Positions 42,767 through 52,371 are shown, counted from the first letter of the stretch. The stretch is DNA of 64,000 bases from Azoarcus sp. KH32C (GCF_000349945.1 NC_020516.1:620001-684000); one strand, 5' to 3'. The notes: generated by a model not told the origin, from the sequence alone. Numbers and translations: made by a program.

Positions 42767-43854
42767 GGGGTTCGGTTCCCGAGAACTTGCTGGTAGACGG
42801 CGAGGTTGCCCTCAACCATCGCGTCGATGGAAAACTCCGCGAGAATGCGGGCGCGGCCGGCTTCGCCGAGCCGGCGCCGCAGTGCGGGATCGGCGAGCAA
42901 TTGCCGCAGCGCGCCGCCGAGCGCGGCGACGTCCCCGGGCGGGATCAGCAGGCCGGTGACGCCGTCGGCGACCGCTTCGGGCAGTCCGCCCGCGCGGCTC
43001 GTGACAATCGGCACGCCAGCGGCGGACGCCTGCAGCAGCGCGATCCCCAGTCCTTCCATGTCGGCCGGGTGGGCGAGGATGTCGGCACCGCCGAGCCAGC
43101 GCGGCAGGTCGTTGCGGAAGCCTGCGAGGCGCACGCGATCGGCGAGGCCGCGGGAGGCGATCTCGGCGCGCAACTCGGCTTCGAGCGGCCCCTTGCCGAA
43201 GAGCACGGCGTGCAGCGTCGGAAACTCGGCGAGCAGCGGCGGCAATGCTTCGAGCAGATAGCGGTGACCCTTGCGCGGGATTAGCTGCGCCGCCATCGCG
43301 ATCGTCAGCGTGTCCGCCGGCAGGTCGAATTCGCGGCAGAAGGCGGCGCGGTCGACCGGGGCTAGCCAGGGCGTTGCGTCGAGCGCGCTGCGCACGCAGG
43401 TGACCTTCTCGGGCGCGAGTCCTTCGGCGAGGAGCACCTCGCGGATACCTTCCGAGATCGTGATCACATGATCGTAGAGCCGGTACTTGAGCGCGACGAG
43501 CCAGCGCGGCTCGGGGTTGTCGACGCGGCGCGACAGCACGCAGGGTACGCCGGTCATCCGTGCCGCAATGCCGCCCCACAGGTCCGCGCCCCGGCGGCTG
43601 TGCAGATGCACGACGTCGGGCTTATGCGCGCGGATCTGCGCGGCGAGGCGGCCTGCGAGGCCGAGGTCGGCGTCGCCGCCCATCGCCATTGGCACGACGG
43701 TCGCGAAGGGTGCGGCAGCCGTCGCGATGTCGCTGCCGGCCGGGCAGGCGAGGACGTTGTCGACGCCGCGCGCGCGCAAGCCTTCGAGGATGAACACGAC
43801 TTGGCGCGCGCCGCCATAGAAGTGCTTGCCGGCCTCGACGTGCAAGACCTTCAC
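42763..43854 (-). CDS. Glycosyltransferase, GT4-like
   Basis: This 363-residue GT-B enzyme begins MKVLHVEAGKHFYGGARQVV, with HLHSRRGADLWGGIAARM in the acceptor domain and MAAQLIPRKGHRYLLEALPP, HPADMEGLGIALLQASAAG in the donor domain. Its ATG overlaps the stop of the GT9 gene by 4 bp and its stop overlaps the next gene likewise, so it is translated as part of one coupled unit. Confidence 0.88.
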   Translation of the reverse strand: MKVLHVEAGKHFYGGARQVVFILEGLRARGVDNVLACPAGSDIATAAAPFATVVPMAMGGDADLGLAGRLAAQIRAHKPDVVHLHSRRGADLWGGIAARMTGVPCVLSRRVDNPEPRWLVALKYRLYDHVITISEGIREVLLAEGLAPEKVTCVRSALDATPWLAPVDRAAFCREFDLPADTLTIAMAAQLIPRKGHRYLLEALPPLLAEFPTLHAVLFGKGPLEAELRAEIASRGLADRVRLAGFRNDLPRWLGGADILAHPADMEGLGIALLQASAAGVPIVTSRAGGLPEAVADGVTGLLIPPGDVAALGGALRQLLADPALRRRLGEAGRARILAEFSIDAMVEGNLAVYQQVLGNRTP

Positions 43855-44918
43855 GCGCCGGCTCCGGCGGCGATTGCGAGACGCGCTTCGGCGAGCGCGC
43901 GATCGGCGCTGATGTCGCGCAGGCAGGTGAAGGCGCCGTTGCAGGTCGGGCTGCGCTTGCAGGGCGAGCAGGACAGGCCCAGCCAGATCACGCGAGCGTT
44001 ACGGCGCCCGGTGTCGAGGTAGGGCCGCGTCGAGCCGAAGATCGACACCGTCGGCCGCGCGAAGGCGATGCCCATGTGCGTGAGGCCGGTGTCGACGCCG
44101 ATCACGAGGCCGGCGTGTTTGACGATCGCGGTCGCCTCGGGGAGCTTGGTCGCACCCGCGAGGTTGAGGATGCCGGTGCCGGGCGCGGCGATGCGGGCGG
44201 CGGCGTCGCGGTCGCCGGGGCCGCCGAGGATCACCGGCGTGAGTCCCAGCTCAGTCGCGACCTTTGGCCCCAGCGCCTGCCATGCGTCCTCGAACCAGTG
44301 CTTCTGCGGGCGCGTGGTGAAGGGCGCGAAGACCGCGTAGCGGCCGGGCTGGAGGCCGTGCTCCGCGAGCAGCGCGAGCGCGCGTTCTTCGGCCGCGGGA
44401 TTGACGTGCAGGAAGGGCACGAAGTCGCCCGCCGGCAGGCCGAGCTCTTCGGCGAGGAAGCGGTACTCCGAGCTGATGCGCTCGATGATGCCGCCCTTCG
44501 GCACCACTTCCGTCATCAGGAAACGGCTGCCTTCGCGCGAGCCGAGCCCGATGCGGCGCTTCGCGCCCGACAGCCAGGTCGCGATGCCGCTCTTCAGCAG
44601 GCCCTGCATGTCGAGTGCGAGATCGAAGCGCTCGGCGTGCATCCTGCGACGGAACTCGCGCACCGAGCGCCACAGTTCCATGAAGCGCCGCTCGCGCCAC
44701 AGCTTCGCCCATTCGGCCTTGGGCCAGGGCAGCACGGCATCGACGTCCGGATCGTCGGCGACCAGCGCGCCGAGGCCGGGTTCGGTGAGCCAGGCGATGT
44801 GCGCGTCGGGATAAGCCTTGCGCAGCACCGAGGGGAAGGGCGAGGCGAACACGATGTCGCCGATTGCCGAGGTACGGACGATCAGAATGCGCAAGGGGCG
44901 TTGTTCGGTTCGGGTCAT
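43851..44918 (-). CDS. Glycosyltransferase family 9, heptosyltransferase-like
   Basis: This 355-residue protein begins with ILIVRTSAIGDIVFASPFPS, the classical start of heptosyltransferases, and has VIGVDTGLTHMGIAFARPTV near the C-terminus, the ADP-heptose-binding region. A Cys-rich stretch CSPCKRSPTC follows. It probably adds heptose to Kdo or to the first heptose (WaaC/WaaF type). The ATG at 44918 overlaps the ligase stop by 4 bp, so the long upstream extension of the frame is rejected. Heptose precursor genes lie in the same locus at 54827-56739. Confidence 0.9.
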   Translation of the reverse strand: MTRTEQRPLRILIVRTSAIGDIVFASPFPSVLRKAYPDAHIAWLTEPGLGALVADDPDVDAVLPWPKAEWAKLWRERRFMELWRSVREFRRRMHAERFDLALDMQGLLKSGIATWLSGAKRRIGLGSREGSRFLMTEVVPKGGIIERISSEYRFLAEELGLPAGDFVPFLHVNPAAEERALALLAEHGLQPGRYAVFAPFTTRPQKHWFEDAWQALGPKVATELGLTPVILGGPGDRDAAARIAAPGTGILNLAGATKLPEATAIVKHAGLVIGVDTGLTHMGIAFARPTVSIFGSTRPYLDTGRRNARVIWLGLSCSPCKRSPTCNGAFTCLRDISADRALAEARLAIAAGAGA

Positions 44919-46240
44919 TGCGGTCGAAGAGGGGGCTGCTCGCCCTGCTCTGGTGCACCGGCCTGGCTCAGCAGGCGCAGCGAGAGCAGCGACAGGATCG
45001 TGAAGAATTGCATGTCGGGGTGCGACAGGCGGTAGTCGAAGAAGGCCCAGATCGCGGTGTAGCCGATTGTCGCCAGGACGACAGGGACGACGGCGCGCAC
45101 GCGGGCATTTTGCCTGGCGCTGCGCAAGAGGTCCCGCAGCAGCGCGGCGAGCAGCAATGCCCACAGTGCCGTGCCGACCAGCCCTTGGCTCCAAAGCGTC
45201 TGGAGATAGGTGTTATGGACGTGGTCGAAGCCCTTTTGCCCGGGGAAGGCGGTGTGCACGTCCAGATCGCGTTCCATGACGCGTTCCAGGTTGCCGAACC
45301 CATGGCCGATCCACGGTGCGCGCCGGATGCCTTCGAGCGCATATTGCCACATGCGCAGGCGTGCGGTGATCGACGAGGCGGGGGCGTTCTGCAGCCCGCT
45401 TTCCTCGACTGTCTGCACGACGTCCTGTTCGGCGCTCAAGCGCTCTTCGAGTATGTTGTGGTTGAGTCCGATCACGGCTGCGCCGATCGCCAGCGCCAGC
45501 ATGAGTGCCGGAAGGCTGCGCCGGAGCAGGCGGTGATCGCCGATGCGCAGCATCGAGCTGATCCAGTACGCCGCGGTAAGCGCAGCCACTGCGGCGAGGC
45601 CGAGAAAGGTGCTGCGGTTCTGCGCAGTCGCCAGGACTTCGAGATAGGCGAGGATCGCCGCGACGGCGCCGATGCGCAGCTGCCAACGCCATTTCGGGGC
45701 GTTCCACCAATAACGCCACAGGCCGACCAGCATGATCACGAAGCAACCTGCGTAGAGACCGATGCCAAGCGGCCGGTTCAGGTGGAACCCGAGCCGTTCG
45801 CCGGACCACAGCACGCTGATGCCGCGCGAGAAGAGAAATTCGGCAATGCCGAGGGTGCAGCCGGCGAGGGCGCAAAGCCACAGGATCGCCGTGCGGCGGA
45901 CGGGATCGGTGCCCGGCAGCGTCGCGAGTGGCGCGAACGCGAGCACCAGCATCCAGTCGTTGAAGACGGTGACGCGTTCGAAGAGCGCGGGATCGCCGAG
46001 ACCCAGCGTCTGCAGCAGCCCGCGTAGCGCGAGCCAGACGGCGAGCGCGAGGGCGATGCGCTCGACGGTGTCCCAGCGGCGTTCTCGCACGCTCGCGCCG
46101 TCGGCGAAGGCCTGGAACAGCGCGAAGCCGACGGCGACATAGGCGGGCGCGGTCTTCCACACGGCGCTGAACGCGAAGAAATACAGGCCCGGGACCCCGA
46201 GCCGCGCCGCCGCGCCCCTGATCGTGGCCACCAGCTTCAC
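44915..46240 (-). CDS. O-antigen ligase/polymerase family membrane protein
   Basis: This 441-residue protein has about ten to twelve hydrophobic helices and a long periplasmic loop (about 255-345) containing ARLRMWQYALEGIRRAPWIG and HNTYLQTLWSQGLVG, as in the Wzy_C/WaaL family. It is likely the ligase that joins O-antigen or another lipid-linked glycan to the LPS core. The start GTG 46240 overlaps the upstream glycosyltransferase stop (GTGA), and its own stop overlaps the GT9 start (ATGA). Confidence 0.87.
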   Translation of the reverse strand: MKLVATIRGAAARLGVPGLYFFAFSAVWKTAPAYVAVGFALFQAFADGASVRERRWDTVERIALALAVWLALRGLLQTLGLGDPALFERVTVFNDWMLVLAFAPLATLPGTDPVRRTAILWLCALAGCTLGIAEFLFSRGISVLWSGERLGFHLNRPLGIGLYAGCFVIMLVGLWRYWWNAPKWRWQLRIGAVAAILAYLEVLATAQNRSTFLGLAAVAALTAAYWISSMLRIGDHRLLRRSLPALMLALAIGAAVIGLNHNILEERLSAEQDVVQTVEESGLQNAPASSITARLRMWQYALEGIRRAPWIGHGFGNLERVMERDLDVHTAFPGQKGFDHVHNTYLQTLWSQGLVGTALWALLLAALLRDLLRSARQNARVRAVVPVVLATIGYTAIWAFFDYRLSHPDMQFFTILSLLSLRLLSQAGAPEQGEQPPLRPQ

Positions 46241-47316
46241 GCGGCGCGCAATCCGGTCAGCGCCAGAAGCCGCTGCGCGCGCGTGTCCCAGCCATAGTCG
46301 CGTGCGGTGGCCCGGCCGGCCTCGGCAAGTGCGAGCGCAGCTTCGGGGTTTGCTCGGACCTGGGCCATTGCGGCGATCCATGCGGCCGGGTCGTCCGGAT
46401 CGACGAGCAGTCCGTTTTCGCCGTGGCGCACGACCTCACGGATCGGCGGCAGGTCGGACGCGACGACGAGGCGTCCGGCTGCCATCGCCTCGAAGAGCTT
46501 GATCGGGCTGATCGTCGCCGCGTGCTGCAGGTGCGCCTGGTAGGGCATCAGCGCCACGGCAGCGCGGGCTAGGCAGGCGGGGACCTGGGCGTGCGGCACC
46601 GTGCCTTCGATCTTGAGGTTTTCGCTGCGGACGGTCGGCTCGTCGTCACGCGGCCCGACGAGCGTGACGGGATGGCCTGCGGCGGCGACCGCTTCGAGCA
46701 GATCGAGACCGCGGTCGCGGCTGATGCGCCCGACGTAGATCGCGCGCGCGGCACGGAAATCCTCGATGCCCGGTATCGGGATCGTGCTGAACGCGCCGAG
46801 ATCGACCCCGCTCGGCAGTACGCCAAGGCGCTCGGCCGCAAAGCCGAGATCGACGAGTGCGGCGCGCCCGGCCTCGCTGATCGCGATCAGTCCGCGCAAC
46901 ACGCCGGACTGCGCCGCCTTCAGGAGCGCAGGCGCAAGTCCCTTGCCGACCAGCGTCTCGGTGTCGTGCACTTCGAGGAAGTGCGGGATCCCGTTGCGCG
47001 CAAGCAGCTGCGAGAGTTCCGGCACGCGTGTGTAGACGACCTTCGCCCCCAGCAGCTCCTTGCGATGCAGCAGCACGAAAGGCCAGCCGGCCCAGCGACG
47101 GTTGAGGCTGGCGCGGCAGCGCAGGTCGATCGGATGGCGGATGCCCATGCCGGCGAGAAAACCTGGCAGATCGAAGCTCCCCGGCACGCTCGGCAGGTAC
47201 AGGCGCGTTCCCACTCCGGCCGCGGAGAGCGCCTCGACGGTGTGCAGCGTTTGGATCAGGTTTGCGCGCGGGCGTTGCGGCCGGCCTCTGGCCAGGTAGA
47301 TCAGATCGGGGGGCAT
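46237..47316 (-). CDS. Glycosyltransferase, GT4-like
   Basis: This 359-residue GT-B enzyme begins MPPDLIYLARGRPQRPRANL; its donor domain has AIYVGRISRDRGLDLLEAV, SPIKLFEAMAAGRLVVASDLP and HGENGLLVDPDDPAAW. The ATG at 47316 is preferred over a TTG two codons upstream. It is the first gene of the leftward run that ends with the deacetylase, divergent from a sulfotransferase gene across a 97-bp A/T-rich gap. Confidence 0.88.
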   Translation of the reverse strand: MPPDLIYLARGRPQRPRANLIQTLHTVEALSAAGVGTRLYLPSVPGSFDLPGFLAGMGIRHPIDLRCRASLNRRWAGWPFVLLHRKELLGAKVVYTRVPELSQLLARNGIPHFLEVHDTETLVGKGLAPALLKAAQSGVLRGLIAISEAGRAALVDLGFAAERLGVLPSGVDLGAFSTIPIPGIEDFRAARAIYVGRISRDRGLDLLEAVAAAGHPVTLVGPRDDEPTVRSENLKIEGTVPHAQVPACLARAAVALMPYQAHLQHAATISPIKLFEAMAAGRLVVASDLPPIREVVRHGENGLLVDPDDPAAWIAAMAQVRANPEAALALAEAGRATARDYGWDTRAQRLLALTGLRAA

Positions 47317-47344
47317 CGCCAACTGAGGGGCAAGATAAACAGAT

Positions 47345-47350
47345 TATAAT
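47345..47350. promoter_or_regulatory. TATAAT element in a divergent promoter region
   Basis: The gap between the divergent glycosyltransferase and sulfotransferase genes holds ATTATAAT, which reads as a consensus -10 on both strands. I see no good -35 box at the right distance on either strand, so direction and use are unsure. Both operons must start in or near this 97-bp gap. Confidence 0.35.
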
Positions 47351-47413
47351 ACCCGACAAATCAGGGGGTGTTCGCAGTGCTGCCGCCCCGCGGAAGCTAA
47401 AGGAGCGTGTGCA

Positions 47414-48349
47414 TTGAGTCGCAGGAAAGTGGTATTCGTGATGGGCAACGGCCATAGCGGGTCGACCCTGCTCGAATTGATCCTCGGCGGCCACCCGAAG
47501 GTTCGCGCGCTGGGAGAGCTGAACAACCTGCACAAGGCGGTCGATGCCGACGAACCGGGCGAGCCGCGGCTTTGCCATGTCTGCGAAGGCTATTGCGAAT
47601 TCTGGAACGGTCAGGTCGATCGCGCGATCATCGCGCGTCACGTCTCGCAGCGCGGCCTGCTCGCGCCGCTCAAGCGCGGGATCAGTCTGTTGCGAAACGA
47701 CCTCTATCGCCACCTCTTCACGAAGAGCGGCGCCGAAATCCTGGTCGACGGCAGCAAGAGCGTCAGCTGGATCTCGCGCCAGGTACGCCCGCGCCTGAAC
47801 TGGGGAGACGTCAGCCCCTTCCTCCTCTACATCGTCCGTGACGGCCGCGCCGTCGTGAATTCGCGCCTGCGCAAGTACCCGGATCGCACCGTGGAGCAGG
47901 AGGCGCGCCACTGGAAGCGCATCACCGAGCGCCTGCACGCCTACTACGACAAGTTCCCGGCCGACCGCCGCTACCGGGTCTCCTACGAGGATCTTGCGAC
48001 CAAGCCCGAAGAAGTCATTCGCGGCGTGTGCCAGGCGCTGCAGATCGACTTCCGTCCGTCGATGCTGCGCTACTGGGAACACGACCACCACACGACTTTC
48101 GGCAACACCGGCACCCGCTCGCTGATCGCGCGTTACCGCACGCAATTCGGCGTCGCGGACGCGCCGGCTGCAGCGGAATCGGTCGAGATCACCCGCGCGC
48201 GCCACGGCGAGCATTACGACCAGGTCGGGCTCGCGATTCGCCTCGACGAGCGCTGGAAGCGGGAGTTGAGCGAAGAGCAGCTCGCGGCGTTCGATTCGAT
48301 CGGCGGCGAACTCAATCGCCAGCAACTGGCTTTCTTCGGCCGCTCGTAA
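47414..48349 (+). CDS. Sulfotransferase family protein
   Basis: This 311-residue protein starts VVFVMGNGHSGSTLLELIL, the 5'-phosphosulfate-binding loop of PAPS-dependent sulfotransferases, and has YIVRDGRAVVNSRL (about 136-149) as the 3'-phosphate-binding segment. It would transfer sulfate from PAPS to a sugar hydroxyl. The TTG start at 47414 follows AAAGGAGC at good spacing. It heads a rightward operon of three glycosyltransferases and a second sulfotransferase. Confidence 0.85.
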   Translation: MSRRKVVFVMGNGHSGSTLLELILGGHPKVRALGELNNLHKAVDADEPGEPRLCHVCEGYCEFWNGQVDRAIIARHVSQRGLLAPLKRGISLLRNDLYRHLFTKSGAEILVDGSKSVSWISRQVRPRLNWGDVSPFLLYIVRDGRAVVNSRLRKYPDRTVEQEARHWKRITERLHAYYDKFPADRRYRVSYEDLATKPEEVIRGVCQALQIDFRPSMLRYWEHDHHTTFGNTGTRSLIARYRTQFGVADAPAAAESVEITRARHGEHYDQVGLAIRLDERWKRELSEEQLAAFDSIGGELNRQQLAFFGRS

Positions 48350-48351
48350 CG

Positions 48352-49461
48352 ATGCGCCTGGCCCTGTTCATGCCGTCCTTCGGTGATGGCGGCGTCGAGC
48401 GGATGCTCGTCAACCTCGCGGGCGGGCTCGTCGAACGCGGCGTGCAAGTCGATTTCCTCACGCGCAGCCGCAAGGTCCCCTATCTCGACCGTCTCGATGC
48501 GCGCGTGCGCCTGATCGAGACCGGGAAGTCGGGCCGGCTGTCGGTGCAGCCCGCGATGTGCCGCTACCTGCGCGAGGCGCGGCCGGACTTCGTGCTATGT
48601 GGCAAGGACCGTGCGGCGCAGGCGGCGCTGCTCGCGCGTCGGCTGTCGGGTGTGCCCTTCGAACTCGTGATGCGTCCGGGCACGACGGTGTCGGAGCGCG
48701 TTGCGCGTCGCGGCTTCATCAAGCGTTGGCGCGCGTTTCGCCTGATCCGCAGCACCTACGGGTCGGCGGCGGCGGTCGTCGGCAATTCGGAAGGCGTGGT
48801 GCGCGACGTGCAGATGATCGCGGAGCTGCCCGACGCGCGCATGCACCTGATCCGCAATCCGGTCGTCACGCCTGACCTTGCCGCGCAGGCGGCGGAGCCG
48901 GTCGAGCACCCGTGGTTCGCGCTCGGCGAGCCGCCGGTGATCGTCGGAGTCGGCGGGCTGCGGACGCAGAAGGGCTTTGACACGCTGTTGCGCGCCTTCG
49001 CGCAGGTCCGTGCGCAGCGGGCTTGCCGCCTGCTGATCCTTGGCGAGGGGCGGCTGCGTGAGGAACTCCAGGACCTCGCGCGCGAGCTTGACGTCGCCGA
49101 GGACTTCGCGCTGCCCGGCTTCGACCAGAATCCCTACCGTTTTGTGGCCCGCGCCGGCCTCTTCGTGCTCGCGTCGCGCTGGGAAGGTTCGCCGAATGCG
49201 CTGACCGAAGCGCTGGGCTTGGGAGCGCCGGTCGTCGCGACCGACTGTCCGTCGGGCCCGCGCGAGATCCTTGCCGGCGGCACGGTCGCGCCCCTGGTGC
49301 CGGTCGACGATGTCGCCGCACTCGCTGCCGCAATGAATCAGGTGCTTGACAACCCGGGTGATGCCCAGAAACGGCGCGCTGCGGTCGCCGAATATACGGT
49401 GGAAACCTGCGCGGCGCGCTATCACGCGCTGTTCGAAAAGATCCTGTGGGAGCGGCGATGA
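48352..49461 (+). CDS. Glycosyltransferase, GT4-like (first of three tandem paralogues)
   Basis: This 369-residue GT-B enzyme begins MRLALFMPSFGDGGVERMLV; the donor domain has GVGGLRTQKGFDTLLRAFAQ, ASRWEGSPNALTEALGLGAP and TDCPSGPREILAGG. It is clearly paralogous to the next two genes, sharing the KDRA segment, the NPVVTP segment and the CPSGPRE motif. ATG 48352 lies 2 bp after the sulfotransferase stop. The next gene overlaps by ATGA. Confidence 0.9.
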   Translation: MRLALFMPSFGDGGVERMLVNLAGGLVERGVQVDFLTRSRKVPYLDRLDARVRLIETGKSGRLSVQPAMCRYLREARPDFVLCGKDRAAQAALLARRLSGVPFELVMRPGTTVSERVARRGFIKRWRAFRLIRSTYGSAAAVVGNSEGVVRDVQMIAELPDARMHLIRNPVVTPDLAAQAAEPVEHPWFALGEPPVIVGVGGLRTQKGFDTLLRAFAQVRAQRACRLLILGEGRLREELQDLARELDVAEDFALPGFDQNPYRFVARAGLFVLASRWEGSPNALTEALGLGAPVVATDCPSGPREILAGGTVAPLVPVDDVAALAAAMNQVLDNPGDAQKRRAAVAEYTVETCAARYHALFEKILWERR

Positions 49462-50567
49462 GCGTCGATCTCGCCGTGTTCGCCGCAACCTCTGGCCACA
49501 GCGGCGTCGACCGCGTGCTGCGCAATCTCGTGCCGGCGATCGCGCGGCTGGGGCTGCAAGTGGATGTCCTCGGCGTCGAGGGCCACGGGCCGAAGTTCGA
49601 GATGCCGCCGCAGGGCGTGCACCTCGTGCCACTCGGCGCGCGTCACGTGAACTCCGCGCTGCCGGCGCTGGTGCGCTATTTGCGCCGCGAACGGCCCTCG
49701 GCGATGCTCTCCGACAAGGACCGCGTCAATCGCGCGGCGATCTTCGCGCGCTGGGCGGCGCATGTGCCGACGCGCGTCGGCGTGCGCCTGGGCACGACGG
49801 TGTCGGTGAATCTCGCGAGCCGCGGCGCGTGGGAGCGTGCGGTGCAGACCGCGTCGATGCGCTGGATCTATCCCGCGGCCGATGCCGTCCTCGTGCCCTC
49901 GGCCGGTGCGGCGGACGACTTGGCGGAGCACGCCAAGCTGCCGCGCGAATCGATCAGCGTCGTGCCGAGCCCGATCATCACGGCCCGCCTGCACACGCTC
50001 GCCGACGAGGCGCCGGAGCATCGCTGGCTGATCGACGGCGGCGCGCCGGTGATCCTTGGCGTCGGGGAGCTCTCCGAGCGCAAGGATTTCGCCTGCCTCG
50101 TGCGCGCCTTCGCACGCGTGCGCGCGACGCGTCCGTGTCGTCTGCTGATCTACGGCGAGGGACGGAGGCGCAGCGAGCTCGAGCAACTCGCGGCTGAACT
50201 CGGCGTTGCCGCCGACGTCGCGCTGCCCGGTTTCATCGGCAATCCCTATCCGGCGATGGCGCGCGCCGCGGTGTTCGCGCTCGCTTCGCGCTGGGAAGGC
50301 ATGCCCGTCGTGCTGATCGAGGCGTTGGCGCTCGGGACGCCCAGCGTCGCCTGCGACTGCCCGAGCGGCCCGCGCGAAGTGCTCGATGGCGGCCGGGTCG
50401 GACCGCTGGTGCCGGTTGGCGACGACGCTGCGCTTGCCGCCGCGCTCGCGACCCAACTCGACCACCCGACACCGCGTGCCGACTCCAAGGCCGCTGTCGC
50501 CGGCTACACGGACGAGGGCAGCGCGCGTGCCTACCTTGCCGCGCTCGGCTTCCGGGAGTTCGCATGA
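49458..50567 (+). CDS. Glycosyltransferase, GT4-like (second of three tandem paralogues)
   Basis: This 369-residue GT-B enzyme begins MSVDLAVFAATSGHSGVDRV, with ILGVGELSERKDFACLVRAF, ASRWEGMPVVLIEALALGTP and CDCPSGPREVLDGG in the donor domain. Met 49458 is chosen over a codon 12 bp earlier because it makes the usual ATGA overlap with the previous stop. The first 15 residues differ most from the paralogues, pointing to a different acceptor. Confidence 0.9.
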   Translation: MSVDLAVFAATSGHSGVDRVLRNLVPAIARLGLQVDVLGVEGHGPKFEMPPQGVHLVPLGARHVNSALPALVRYLRRERPSAMLSDKDRVNRAAIFARWAAHVPTRVGVRLGTTVSVNLASRGAWERAVQTASMRWIYPAADAVLVPSAGAADDLAEHAKLPRESISVVPSPIITARLHTLADEAPEHRWLIDGGAPVILGVGELSERKDFACLVRAFARVRATRPCRLLIYGEGRRRSELEQLAAELGVAADVALPGFIGNPYPAMARAAVFALASRWEGMPVVLIEALALGTPSVACDCPSGPREVLDGGRVGPLVPVGDDAALAAALATQLDHPTPRADSKAAVAGYTDEGSARAYLAALGFREFA

Positions 50568-51688
50568 GCCGGGTCGCGGTCCTGATCTCCTTCTCCGGCG
50601 AAGGCGGCGTCGAGCGCATGGTGCTGAACCTCGTTGAAGGCTTTGCCGCACGCGGCATTGCCGTCGACCTGCTCGCGATCCGCGCCGACAGCGCCCACCT
50701 CGGCACGCTGCCGCCGGGCGTCCAGCTGATCGACCTCGGCGTGCGCCATAGCGCGCTCGCGATCGGCCCGCTCGCGCGCTATCTGCGCCGGGTCCGTCCC
50801 GCAGCGCTCCTCGCGGCGAAGGATCGTGCGATCCGTGCGGCCGTCGCGGCGCGTGCCATTGCCGGCGTGCCCTGCCGTATCGTCGGCCGTCTCGGCACGA
50901 ACCTGTCGGCGGCGCTCGAAGGGCGCAGCGGTCTCGCGCGCTGGTTGCGCGTGGCGCCGATGCGGCTCTTCTACCCGCACGTCGACCACGTCGTCTGCGT
51001 GTCCGACGGCGTGCGCGAGGACGCCGCACGCCTCACCGGTCTCAACGGCGAGCGCCTGTCTGTCGTGCGCAATCCGGTCGTCACGCCGCGGCTCGCAGCG
51101 CTTGCGCAGGAGGTGCCCGAGCATCCTTGGATCGCCGACCGCAGCGTGCCCCTGGTCCTCGGTGCCGGGCGGCTGACGGAGCAAAAGGATTTTCCGACGC
51201 TGATCCGCGCCTTTGCGAAGCTGCGGGCGAATCGCCCGGCGCGCCTCGTGATCCTCGGCGACGGCCGCGGTCGCAAGCGCCTCGAGCAGCTCGCCACCGA
51301 ACTCGGCGTCGCCGACGACGTCGCGATGCCCGGCTTCACGCCGAACCCCTACGCATGGATGACGAAGGCGCGCCTTTTCGTGCTGAGTTCCGCGTGGGAA
51401 GGTTCGCCCAATGTGCTGACCGAAGCGCTGGCGTTGGGCGTGCCGAGCGTCTCCACCGATTGCCCGAGCGGGCCGCGCGAAGTTCTCGCCGGCGGACGCT
51501 GGGGGCCGCTGGTGCCGGTCGGCGACGCGGACGGCCTCGCCGCCGCAATGGCCGCGACGCTCGACGCCCCCCAGCCGCCGGAGGTGCTGCGTGCCGCGGT
51601 CTCCGCCTATACGCGCGACGCGGCCGCCGGCGCTTACCTCGAGCGCCTCGGCGTCACCCCGAACAATGAATTGCCCTTGAAAGGCTAA
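50564..51688 (+). CDS. Glycosyltransferase, GT4-like (third of three tandem paralogues)
   Basis: This 374-residue GT-B enzyme begins MSRVAVLISFSGEGGVERMV, with VLGAGRLTEQKDFPTLIRAF, SSAWEGSPNVLTEALALGVP and TDCPSGPREVLAGG. It is nearest in sequence to the first copy. The ATG overlaps the preceding stop by 4 bp, and the second sulfotransferase begins 2 bp after its stop. Three similar transferases in a row suggest successive additions of related sugars in one oligosaccharide. Confidence 0.9.
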   Translation: MSRVAVLISFSGEGGVERMVLNLVEGFAARGIAVDLLAIRADSAHLGTLPPGVQLIDLGVRHSALAIGPLARYLRRVRPAALLAAKDRAIRAAVAARAIAGVPCRIVGRLGTNLSAALEGRSGLARWLRVAPMRLFYPHVDHVVCVSDGVREDAARLTGLNGERLSVVRNPVVTPRLAALAQEVPEHPWIADRSVPLVLGAGRLTEQKDFPTLIRAFAKLRANRPARLVILGDGRGRKRLEQLATELGVADDVAMPGFTPNPYAWMTKARLFVLSSAWEGSPNVLTEALALGVPSVSTDCPSGPREVLAGGRWGPLVPVGDADGLAAAMAATLDAPQPPEVLRAAVSAYTRDAAAGAYLERLGVTPNNELPLKG

Positions 51689-51690
51689 AG

Positions 51691-52353
51691 ATGCTGCTGT
51701 CCCTGAAATACAACTTCCTCTTCGTGCACACCGCCAAGACCGGCGGCACCTCGGTGCGCGACGCGCTCAGCCCGCTGCGTTTCCGTGATCCCTGGTATCC
51801 GGTGCAGTTCCTGTGCTCGCGCCTGTCGGCGTTGTCCGGGCACCGGCTCGGGATCAAGTTTCCGCGTCACTCGAAGATCGTCGCCGCGCAGGAGATGCTG
51901 CCGCAGGAACTCTTCGAGAAGCTCTTCAAGTTCGTCTTCGTGCGCAACCCGTGGGACCTGCAGGTCAGCTCCTTCCACCACATTCGGCGCGAACGTCCGC
52001 ACCTGATGAGCCATGTCGAGACCTTCGAGGAGTTCATCCGCTGGAAGCTCGATCCGGAGCGGCCCTACCAGTACCACGTCGACACCAGCATCGACCTGCA
52101 GTCGGACTACGTGATCGACCTGCACGGCAAGGTGCTGGTGGATTTCATCGGCCGCTACGAGAGTCTTCACGACGACTTCGAGGAAGCCTGCAAGCGCATC
52201 GGCGTCAAGGCGCCTGAGCTGCCGCACAAGCGCCAGGCGAAGGACCGCGGCAAGGACTACCGCAGCTACTACACGGACGAACTCGCCGAGCTGGTCGCCG
52301 AGCGCTTCGCGCCCGACATCCAGCTCTTCGGCTACACCTTCGACCCGCAGTAA
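51691..52353 (+). CDS. Sulfotransferase family 2-like protein
   Basis: This 220-residue protein has FVHTAKTGGTSVRDAL (5'-phosphosulfate loop, about 11-26) and FKFVFVRNPWDLQVS (3'-phosphate-binding, about 77-91), the paired signature of the sulfotransferase family 2/galactosyl-sulfotransferase type. It closes the rightward operon opened by the other sulfotransferase. Two dissimilar sulfotransferases point to sulfation at two positions. The gene ends 18 bp from the convergent msbA. Confidence 0.85.
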   Translation: MLLSLKYNFLFVHTAKTGGTSVRDALSPLRFRDPWYPVQFLCSRLSALSGHRLGIKFPRHSKIVAAQEMLPQELFEKLFKFVFVRNPWDLQVSSFHHIRRERPHLMSHVETFEEFIRWKLDPERPYQYHVDTSIDLQSDYVIDLHGKVLVDFIGRYESLHDDFEEACKRIGVKAPELPHKRQAKDRGKDYRSYYTDELAELVAERFAPDIQLFGYTFDPQ

Positions 52354-52371
52354 GCGCCGCAGGCCGCCCGC

